Below, one piece after another: positions 10,669 through 18,630 of a stretch of DNA of 64,000 nucleotides (position 1 is the first letter of the stretch; each line of letters opens with the position of its first letter). Origin of the DNA: Heracleum sosnowskyi (lineage: Eukaryota; Streptophyta; Magnoliopsida; Apiales; Apiaceae); NCBI GenBank assembly GCA_030848705.1, contig CM061244.1, positions 46,479,190-46,543,189 of the forward strand. The letters run 5' to 3'. The notes beneath the pieces are model-generated. The model saw only the letters and a program-made list of their open reading frames with translations. It was not told the DNA's origin and made no database searches. The translations under genes and the position numbers were made by a program.

Positions 10669-11067
10669 TTATCTGATCATTATACCATCTGGGATTTCCA
10701 AGGCTTGACAACCCCCTGATGTTGAATCATCATCATCATCCTCTCGAACTCTCTTTCTGGTTTGCAGCTTGCAGGATTCCAAGAAGAAATTCTTTTTCGA
10801 ACCCTTCAAGTAGCTCTGATAGAAGAGCATCATACAGATCTCCACAGCCTCATCATCTGCAAGGATGGGCACATCATATGGTCCAGGACGGATGATGTGC
10901 ACATAGGGATTGGAGATAGGTCCTTCCGCTATTTCATCGTCAGCGATGAGCCCTTCATCATTCAGAAATGACAAAACAAGAAACTCATCGATGATATAGT
11001 TTGCTTGTTGACGCCAGTTCATGTTCAAGAATGATTCTACATCCATGAATTCAAAGGTTCCTGCCAT
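10669..11067 (-). CDS. Antisense accessory ORF of element B, unknown function
   Basis: An ATG-started frame encodes 132 residues opposite to gag-pol. The product begins MAGTFEFMDVESFLNMNWRQ and is acidic overall. It has a hydrophobic/aromatic helical part, the stretch NPYVHIIRPGPYDVPILADDE, and a C-terminal basic patch (KLQTRKRVRE) followed by five Asp. No signal peptide or membrane segment is evident; the basic patch could be a nuclear localisation signal. I do not recognise a family. A TATA box 54 bp upstream, a poly(A) signal about 60 bp downstream and divergent placement from ORF3 suggest a real transcription unit. Chance cannot be excluded for a frame this short. Confidence 0.6.
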   Translation of the reverse strand: MAGTFEFMDVESFLNMNWRQQANYIIDEFLVLSFLNDEGLIADDEIAEGPISNPYVHIIRPGPYDVPILADDEAVEICMMLFYQSYLKGSKKNFFLESCKLQTRKRVREDDDDDSTSGGCQALEIPDGIMIR

Positions 11068-11120
11068 TTGATGTATGGTATTTTTTTAAGATATGGATTG
11101 CCTGTTGTTACAATGCTCTA

Positions 11121-11130
11121 GCTTTTATAG
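11121..11130 (-). promoter_or_regulatory. TATA box of the antisense gene in element B
   Basis: On the - strand CTATAAAAGC stands 54 bp upstream of the antisense ATG at 11067. That leaves a normal 20-30 bp leader if transcription starts about 30 bp from the box. Confidence 0.6.
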
Positions 11131-11736
11131 CATCCAACAGGGCAACTGAAAGGTTTTGCGTGGTTCGAAGCTCTGGAAACAGTAAAGTGCGGAGTTCCAA
11201 GACAATCATTATTCTTCTGACTGTTGAGCTACTTCGATATTATGTTTCTGAGATATTAAAATCGATAATTTTATTATTATTGATTTTGTTTGACAATAAG
11301 CGGAAATTATGAGTGTCTTATGTGATATCAGGTGTCTCCTTGTCTGCCGTGTAGATTGGAAAGTTGTTCAAGAATATTTTAAACAGAGGAGAGAGGTTAA
11401 TTGCATAGAAAAGTGTAACAGGCGGTAATTATTGCTGTTTTTACTGCGCATGCGTATTGGAAACTGCCAATTATATGCTGTCAGCGTATGCACGTTTGAC
11501 ATGTGTCCCATTAACATGATTACAGGAGTAAGACAGTTGTGTATTGATGATTAAAAACTCTTCAGTTTTTAATCTTTAATTTTCTTTTAAATACAATACA
11601 CACATCTTCAGTTAAACTTTTCACATCTTACTCATACACATCTATTATCACACACACATAGTCACAAACACCTTTCTACACATAAACTCTGTTAAGCTTT
11701 CACATCGATTACTTGTTCTTTCTTCAAAATTTTCTA
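11131..11736 (+). promoter_or_regulatory. Divergent intergenic region before ORF3 of element B
   Basis: This 606-bp stretch separates the antisense gene's TATA box from the ORF3 ATG at 11737. On the + strand TTTTAAATAC at about 11585 could act as a TATA element. A C/A-rich leader (ACACACATC, TCACACACACATAG) and an AAACTCTG copy at 11684 follow. A two-way promoter is inferred from layout alone. Confidence 0.4.
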
Positions 11737-14700
11737 ATGGAAACCACAGCTTTCGTTTCGTCTGGGTTAGAGTTCGTTCCAAACAACTATACCGCACCAC
11801 TAAACACTGCAAACGCACCAGAAGCATTTCATATGATTCAAAAGTTTCTTGCTCAGTCAGCGATTGGGCGTGCTTTAGTTGAACCAGCCAAACTTTCTGG
11901 TTTACAAATCAAGGCGTTCTGGGAGACAGGGGTTTATGATGATGGTGGTGAGACTGGGAGCCCATCCATAATCTTTGAGTTTGAAGAGACAGAGTATGTT
12001 ATTACTGCTGGTACTATTCGAGATGCCTTGGGGTTTCCTGAGTATCCTTCTTACACTGTTGGAATGGGTGATGAGGATTTAATACGAATGATGCGAGAGA
12101 TTGGTTACTCTGGGCCATTGACAAAGATTGGGCAACTCAAACGGCCGTTTCTGCGCAAGGAATGGAGTTTCTTCTTCGATTGCATCACGAGGACATTTGG
12201 AAAGAAATGCACAAATTGGGATGCTATTCCTACAGACAGTCTGCAAATCGGGTATTCTTTACTATATGATAATCATTTTGATTTTGCACGACTTGTTTTG
12301 ACTAAATTAGGGGAGAAGATGACAGATAATAGAGGAGTTGTTTATTTTTCTAGATTCTGTCAGCTTTTGGTTTCTTACTGTGTTGAAGGGGTAGATGTTG
12401 TTAATGAAGATGTTTCTTGTTTTAAATTACACAAGAGAGTATTTTCTGATCTCATTAACAAAGATGTTAAGAAAGGAATTGTTGGAGATCTTTTGCTACC
12501 TGCTTCTGTGCAACAGTTTGTGGATGCTCAAGTCAATCCGCAATCACAAGCTGAATATCAACCAGAACCTTTAAACACAGAGTTACCTCCATCAACTTCT
12601 GTTAAACCTGCAAGGGGAGGTAGGACCAAACATATTGGTACTAAACCTGCGAGGAGACCATCTACTGATGCTGGGGTATCGAGACCTGAAGAGATGCCTC
12701 AGAAGACAAGGCTAAAGAAAAGAAGAGCCAATAGGGCAAAGTCTGTTGTTGAAGCCTCAGAGACTGAAACTGATGAAGAAACTCTTCATCAGAGAAAAAG
12801 AAGACTAGTGGCTGCACATCTTTTTGGTGCTATAAATGTCGATATGGACAGAGTCTCTAAGGAAACTGAAGCTCCTGCATCAGAGAATGAGGAGATTGTG
12901 ACTGAAGCTGTTCCTCAAGCTACTCCTACAATTGTTGTTGAGGAGGATATTCTAAATGCTGATGAGGACAGAGTGTTTGTAAACACTAAAGCTCCTGAAG
13001 TGTTTGTTCAGGAGGATGCTGCAAATTCTGAAGCTGTCAATCTAGACAGGATAAATACTGATGATAAGATGATGGATTTGGATATAGAAACTCCTACATC
13101 AATGGCTAATGATGTAGTTGAGGAAGCTGCTACTCATTCTGATAGCAGAGTTTTTGATTTTGAAGCACACACCTCTATACATTCTGATCATTATACAGAG
13201 GGTGTGGAAGCTGATCAAGTAACTGATCAGATAGAAGAATCTCTGGCCACTCACACTGAAATTATTTCTTGTGATCTTGACAAAGGTGAGGAGGTTAATC
13301 AGATTCAAAGAGAAGCAGAGGTTTTTGCTCAGGTTCACTCTGATAATCCTGAAGCTGTAGAAGCAGAGAAAATTGATGAAGCTGCACAGTTTACTGCTGA
13401 AAATATTCTTGTTGAAAATGAAGCAGACAATAATGAAGAAGCTGGAAATGATGCTGAGGGTTCTCATTCACACCCTAGTATTCAAGTTTCATTGGCTGAT
13501 GATGTTAATAGTGATGAAGCAAGGGAAGTAAATAGACAGACCAATGAGCATTTTCAGAATATGTACTACAACAATTGGGCTGATGCAGATTGTGTCTTCT
13601 CAGCACAAAGGGCTGCAGATTTGCTATCTGATTCTGTCAAGAAGATCTCAAATACTGATGTACTTACAAGCTTACAGGCAACTGTTGTTCAAGTCAAATC
13701 TCTTAATAATAGATTTGATGAGAATCAACAGATGTTTACAAATCTTAGGAATGAATTTTCTATCAGGGATACAACTTTGAAGCTTGACAGATCATTTTAC
13801 TCTACACAATTCAAGCAGCAAGCCAAGGATTCTGAGGAAATCAAGAAGAGGCTTGGAAAAGTTGAGGAGAATCAGGCTGAAATGTCTACTCAATTGAATT
13901 CTATTTCTAATGCTCTAGAATTGCTGACATCAGTATTACTTTCTGATGATGTCAAAAAGGGGGAGTGTGTACCTAAAGACAAATGCAAAGACACTCAAGC
14001 TCTGAGACGGAGGGATGATTCTACTGATGGGGGAAGCAAAGAAAATAAAAGAAAGATCAGGAAAAGAATAAACTCAAACTCTGACAAGATAAACTCTGGT
14101 GGCCAATCTACTTCAAAACTCAAGAGTTTAGTTGTTTCAACTAATCCATCTACTGATGAAGAGATTGCTGCTAAAGTATTCATTAAAGAGCATGGAAAGA
14201 ATGTTACTATGGAAGATATCCAGGCTGAAGAGCAAATGCTTGCTGAGGAACACAAGAAAAATCTTGAAGCTGGAATCTACAAGAAAAAGGAAATCAAGGC
14301 TCCTAGAAAGAAAGAAGTTGGTATTTCTATCAAAGAGAATACACAACAGAGTATACAATATACAAGGAGACCTGTGATTGGAAACACTGATAAGGGTAAA
14401 GGCATAATGATTGAAGAGCCTAACCTGAAAAAGAAAGATAATTCAACCTCTGACATTGCTCAAGTTGAAACAAGATTAGCAAAATCAACCTCTGACGCTG
14501 CTCAAGTTGATGATACTACTAAAGTTATGACAACCTCTGACGTTGCTCAAGTTGTACAGAAATCTACACAACTTCCAGGATTCAGCAAACCAAAAATTCT
14601 TGAAGACTTAAAGCTTGAAGCTGTGAATTTCTCAGAAACCAGAATAGTATTGGGAAAAGAAGCCTTTGATAAATCTGGACTGGGTTCACACAGAGAGAGA

Positions 14701-15336
14701 AGAACTAATAACAGATCTCAAGACAAGTTTTCATTGGCAGAATTTGGAGTTGGAATTACTCAAGAAGGTCTTGACAAACTAGAATTTGTACAGATGATTT
14801 TTCACAAAGGAATCAAAAAGGAATTCTTGTTATATTTTATGGCTGATGGCAGAGTGTATAGATTTGGTGAATTTGATATCCAGTTAAAACTTTGGGAAGA
14901 GCTAGAGTATGTTCTATATCTACTTGAAGTAAAGAATAGAAGTACTTATGATGCTGCTCGAGTTTTGAAGGAAAGGATGATGAAATCCAAAGTTTTGAGT
15001 GGAGCTGGAGTATCAAGTGCATACATTCCTAAATACGGAGATGCACATGGAAAGTTGGTAGAAATGAAAAGGAATAGTGCTAGGTTCAGAACTGCACTAA
15101 ATAAAAAGGTTCTTGAGTTCAATCTAGAGTCTGATAAACCTTTTTATATCAGACTTGGCAATGAAATGGACAAAAACAGCATATATTCTTTGAGGGCTGC
15201 CATTTATCAAATTGGTGAAGATGAACCAGAAATGAAGGAGCTGAAGAAGATTATGATTGCTGAACTGAATAGAGCTGAGAAGAAACTACTGTCAGATTAT
15301 ATCAGGACAGTGCCTGATATTCAAGAGATTAAGTAA
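11737..15336 (+). CDS. Third ORF of element B (SIRE-type additional ORF), intact
   Basis: The frame encodes 1199 residues from the ATG at 11737; an upstream in-frame TTG is less likely as start. Residues about 1-230 are a folded helical domain with SLLYDNHFDFARLVLTKLGEKM and VVYFSRFCQLLVSYCVEG, homologous by pattern to ORF3 of element A. A basic segment (about 290-360) and a long acidic region (about 360-620) follow. Next come coiled coils (about 650-750) and a Lys-rich part with three SDxAQV repeats. The C-terminal domain has LLYFMADGRVYRFGEFD, then LWEELEYVLYLLEVKN. No transmembrane helix or signal peptide was seen, so the role in the element cannot be assigned; particle, chaperone or nuclear functions are all open. 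Being open over 3.6 kb in a young element suggests selection. Confidence 0.85.
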   Translation: METTAFVSSGLEFVPNNYTAPLNTANAPEAFHMIQKFLAQSAIGRALVEPAKLSGLQIKAFWETGVYDDGGETGSPSIIFEFEETEYVITAGTIRDALGFPEYPSYTVGMGDEDLIRMMREIGYSGPLTKIGQLKRPFLRKEWSFFFDCITRTFGKKCTNWDAIPTDSLQIGYSLLYDNHFDFARLVLTKLGEKMTDNRGVVYFSRFCQLLVSYCVEGVDVVNEDVSCFKLHKRVFSDLINKDVKKGIVGDLLLPASVQQFVDAQVNPQSQAEYQPEPLNTELPPSTSVKPARGGRTKHIGTKPARRPSTDAGVSRPEEMPQKTRLKKRRANRAKSVVEASETETDEETLHQRKRRLVAAHLFGAINVDMDRVSKETEAPASENEEIVTEAVPQATPTIVVEEDILNADEDRVFVNTKAPEVFVQEDAANSEAVNLDRINTDDKMMDLDIETPTSMANDVVEEAATHSDSRVFDFEAHTSIHSDHYTEGVEADQVTDQIEESLATHTEIISCDLDKGEEVNQIQREAEVFAQVHSDNPEAVEAEKIDEAAQFTAENILVENEADNNEEAGNDAEGSHSHPSIQVSLADDVNSDEAREVNRQTNEHFQNMYYNNWADADCVFSAQRAADLLSDSVKKISNTDVLTSLQATVVQVKSLNNRFDENQQMFTNLRNEFSIRDTTLKLDRSFYSTQFKQQAKDSEEIKKRLGKVEENQAEMSTQLNSISNALELLTSVLLSDDVKKGECVPKDKCKDTQALRRRDDSTDGGSKENKRKIRKRINSNSDKINSGGQSTSKLKSLVVSTNPSTDEEIAAKVFIKEHGKNVTMEDIQAEEQMLAEEHKKNLEAGIYKKKEIKAPRKKEVGISIKENTQQSIQYTRRPVIGNTDKGKGIMIEEPNLKKKDNSTSDIAQVETRLAKSTSDAAQVDDTTKVMTTSDVAQVVQKSTQLPGFSKPKILEDLKLEAVNFSETRIVLGKEAFDKSGLGSHRERRTNNRSQDKFSLAEFGVGITQEGLDKLEFVQMIFHKGIKKEFLLYFMADGRVYRFGEFDIQLKLWEELEYVLYLLEVKNRSTYDAARVLKERMMKSKVLSGAGVSSAYIPKYGDAHGKLVEMKRNSARFRTALNKKVLEFNLESDKPFYIRLGNEMDKNSIYSLRAAIYQIGEDEPEMKELKKIMIAELNRAEKKLLSDYIRTVPDIQEIK

Positions 15337-15485
15337 AGTCTGACTGTAAGTTTTTATGTTTTCTGTTCTAAGTTAAATTTAAACTCTGTTTTAAATTAAA
15401 CTCTGACATATGTTAAACACTGCATTTGTTATATGTTTTGACATCATCAATTATATTTTTAACTTGTACATTTTATTATGAACAA

Positions 15486-15497
15486 GTTGGGGGAGAT
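15486..15497 (+). other. Polypurine tract of element B
   Basis: GTTGGGGGAGAT directly precedes the 3' LTR, where plus-strand DNA synthesis is primed. Element A has the same TTGGGGGAGAT before its LTR. Confidence 0.9.
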
Positions 15498-16041
15498 TGT
15501 TAGATATAATTGCTGACGTTTGTTTATCAGTGTTTAAGCAACAGGTACTGATAAGAGTTTATCGGAAACCGGTCAGAGTTTATTTAAAGTCTGACAGGGT
15601 GAAGAGTTTAAAGGAAGCCGGTCAGAGTTTGGTAAAGTCTGACAGGATGAAAGTTGACTTAGCTGTCGGTGCAAAGATAAAGATTCTAAAAGCAATATAT
15701 TCTGAAGATGGAAAGAAGCAGAATATATTGATACAGCTAAGGAGACTGGACAGAAGACTGAAGCAATCCTTAATTAATATCAATTGTATAGCTAATTTTT
15801 AGGAATATCAATTAGATAAGGATTGTATGTAACTGTGTACTATATAAACACAGATAGGTTATCCCTAGAAGGGACGCGAACATTGAATACATTATTCTTG
15901 TAACCTAGTAGCTCTTTGTGATTCATTAACATCACTAAGAGAGAATTATTTAATATAATTCAGTTTGTTGATTTACAAACCTGTGTTCTTAATTGTTATT
16001 CTCATACATACTTGATTATATATTGTGTATTCGGCCTAACA
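15498..16041 (+). repeat. 3' LTR of element B
   Basis: It is 544 bp and identical to 3147-3690 except at two positions. TATA box at about 15840-15849. It is followed by the second CAAGG duplication and then by element A's pol. Confidence 0.97.
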
Positions 16042-16046
16042 CAAGG

Positions 16047-18090
16047 TCTCTGTGATGAAGGTTTCCATGAAAGTCTTTCTTTTGAAAATGAGGAAGGAGA
16101 TCAAGTGAATCATGTTAAGGCTACTGAGAAACAGCCTAAAGTTGTTGTATCTAGCACAGATGAAAGCAGCAGTGAAGATGAAATTGCTGCATTAAGATTG
16201 AAAAGAATAGCTGCTAGCAGACCAAATGGTCATTTCGTTGACAGTCATGATGATGGATTCGTTGACAGTCAAAATGAGCGTTTCGTTGACAGCCAAAATG
16301 GTAATACCGTTGACAGTCATAGAAATACTTCTAGAAGTGATCATTTAGGGACAACAAACTCAGGGGGAGTTTCTCAAGGACAAATATCCAATCAAGGCAA
16401 TCATGATCATGAAGCTACCTCTTCAAGATCAAATCTACCTCCCTCAAGGAAATGGACTAAAGATCATCCCTTTGAACTTATTATAGGTGATGTGTCTTCA
16501 AAAGTCCAAACTAGAAGAGCAACTCAAGAAGAATGTCTATATAGTAGCTTTCTGTCTCAAGATGAGCCAAAGAAAGTTGAGGATGCACTTCTAGATCCAG
16601 ATTGGGTTTTGGCTATGCAAGAGGAGCTAAACCAATTTGAAAGGAACAATGTTTGGAAGCTGGTGCCCAAGCCTAAGGACAGGAGTGTCATAGGCACAAA
16701 ATGGGTGTTCAGAAACAAGATGGATGAAAATGGCATAGTCATAAGGAACAAAGCTAGATTGGTTGCAAAAGGCTATTCACAGGAAGAAGGAATTGATTTT
16801 GATGAAACCTTTGCTCCTGTTGCAAGACTAGAAGCAATAAGGATTTTTCTAGCCTATGCAGCCCATGCCAATTTCAAAGTCTATCAAATGGATGTGAAGA
16901 GTGCTTTTCTGAATGGGGAATTGGAAGATGAGGTGTATGTAAGTCAACCTCCTGGTTTTGAAGATGATGACTTTCCAGAATATGTATATTTCCTCCTCAA
17001 AGCACTCTATGGTTTGAAACAAGCACCAAGAGCCTGGTATGACACACTTTCACAGTTCCTCCTTGAGAATCACTTCATTAGAGGTACTGTAGATAAAACT
17101 CTTTTTCACAGGGTTGTGAATGGCTCTACTATACTTGTTCACATTTATGTAGATGACATAATCTTTGGGTCTACAGATGTGAAACTTTGTCAAAAGTTTG
17201 CCAAGCTTATGCAAAGTAAATATGAAATGAGCATGATGGGAGAATTAACTTACTTTCTTGGTCTTCAAGTGAAGCAAGTTAATGAAGGCATTTTCATTAG
17301 TCAAACAAAATATATTCATGATTTATTGAAGAAGTTTAACTTAATGGAATGCTCTCCTGCCAAAACTCCCATGCCTACTGCCAGCAAACTTGAATTGAAT
17401 ACTAAGGAAAAATCTGTGGACATTTCAGGTTACAGAGGCATGTTAGGCTCACTTTTATATTTAACAGCTAGTAGACCTGATATTATGTTTGCTACATGTC
17501 TATGTGCTAGATTTCAGGCTGATCCTAGGGAATCCCATTTAGTTGCTATTAAAAGAATTTTCAGATATCTCAAAGGAACACCAAACCTTGGCATTTGGTA
17601 TCCTAGAGAATCTGGCTTTGAACTAATTGGTTATTCAGATGCAGATTTTGCAGGATGTAAAATTGACAGGAAAAGCACAACAGGCACCTGTCAATTCTTA
17701 GGAAACAAGCTTGTCTCATGGTTCAGCAAGAAACAAAACTCAGTTTCTACCTTCACAGCTGAGGCTGAGTATATTGCAGCTGGAAGTTGCTGTGCACAGA
17801 TTTTATGGATGAAAAATCAACTACTTGATTATGGAATAAGAGTTGAGAAAATTCCTATTTTCTGTGACAACACTAGTGCCATTGCCATTACTGAAAATCC
17901 AGTGCAGCATTCAAGGACCAAGCACATTGACATCAAGTACCATTTCATTAGAGAACATGTTATGAATGGTACTGTGGAGTTACATTTTGTTCCAAGTGAA
18001 CAACAACTTGCAGACATCTTTACCAAGCCACTTGATGAATCCACATTCTCAAGATTAGTAAGTGAGCTAGGTATGCTAAATTTCTCTTAA
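16047..18090 (+). CDS. pol: Pol of element A, 3' part: linker, reverse transcriptase, RNase H
   Basis: This continues the frame broken at 3146. A long acidic and Ser-rich linker (to about 16440) holds four 8-residue repeats of FVDSxxxx type. The RVT_2 reverse transcriptase follows, with NKARLVAKGYSQ, QMDVKSAFLNG (about 16886) and catalytic YVDDIIFGS (about 17146). RNase H shows GYSDADFAGCKIDRKS (about 17629), TAEAEYIAAGSC, FCDN and ADIFTKPL near the C-terminus. No internal stop was seen. The reading frame seems to begin in the LTR of element B at 16012, but that stretch belongs to B, not to this protein. Confidence 0.92.
16234..16329 (+). repeat. Four 24-bp tandem repeats in the pol linker of element A
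   Basis: Four units of exactly 24 bp encode FVDSHDDG, FVDSQNER, FVDSQNGN and TVDSHRNT. The invariant part of each unit is CGTTGACAG, starting at 16236, 16260, 16284 and 16308. This is the reverse-strand form of the motif found throughout element A. Confidence 0.9.
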
Positions 18091-18630
18091 TTATTTTTAA
18101 GATTTTTGCAAGTTAAAATGCAGCCAGAAACTTGCTATGTTTTTCTGTGAATTAATTCTCTCAGGAAAAAGTGAAATTTTGTCTAAGTCAAAATTACTAT
18201 GTCAACGAAACGAACCATTTCGTTGACAGTCTTAGCATTTTTCTGGGTGTTTCGTTGATAGCTCTTTTATATCAACGAAACGCAGCTTTATCAACGAAAT
18301 AAGACGGGACTTTAACCACCCAATCCTGATTCGTTGATTTAGCACAATTAATCTGAACCGTTGAAATTGGACACGTCCGTTACCACGATCTATGCATACA
18401 CCCCTGTAAGTATAAATCATGGTAATTCTTTAAAAGTAACGGTTATATTTTTAAGCCAATCCAGTAATTTACATTTATTATTGGACTCTTTTTCTGAGAA
18501 TTTTTGGGGGAGTATTTAAGAAATTCTGTTTTCTTTATTTTCTTTTTACCTGTTCTCAAAAATTCCAAAGGCTTTTCTCTCTTCTTCTCTCTAACAAGCA
18601 ATTTAGTTCGAAGCTTTTCTTCACACAACA
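18091..18630 (+). promoter_or_regulatory. Spacer between pol and ORF3 of element A, with hairpins and a likely ORF3 promoter
   Basis: No gene lies here. Two perfect inverted repeats built from the element A motif are present. One has 10-bp arms (18201-18210 and 18218-18227, loop 7). The other has 11-bp arms (18250-18260 and 18270-18280, loop 9). Further down, GTATTTAAG at about 18512 could serve as a TATA element. It is followed by a pyrimidine-rich leader (TTTTCTCTCTTCTTCTCTC) before the ATG at 18631, as in plant 5' UTRs. Separate transcription of ORF3 is inferred. Confidence 0.5.

Larger units (their letters stand above)
3147..16041 (+). mobile_element. Complete, young SIRE-type Ty1/copia retrotransposon B
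   Basis: The element runs from TGTTAGATATAAT at 3147 to CGGCCTAACA at 16041 and is 12,895 bp long. It is flanked by the 5-bp duplication CAAGG at 3142-3146 and 16042-16046. Both LTRs are 544 bp and differ at two positions that I could find. Order: LTR, initiator-Met primer site, gag, pol, spacer with an antisense gene, a large third ORF, polypurine tract, LTR. Every sense frame is open, so the element may be autonomous. It interrupts the pol of element A just after the integrase region. Confidence 0.97.

Noticed and set aside
11737..15336. Envelope-like protein
   Set aside because: Its position suggested it, but no signal peptide, transmembrane helix or fusion-type segment is visible.
16012..16046. 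ATG at 16012 as the start of the following RT protein
   Set aside because: These bases are the end of element B's LTR plus a TSD copy; the real protein continues from 3146.
16234..16329. Regular repeats resembling a CRISPR array
   Set aside because: The repeats are directly adjacent 8-codon units in an open pol frame of a plant retrotransposon; there are no unique spacers and no cas genes.
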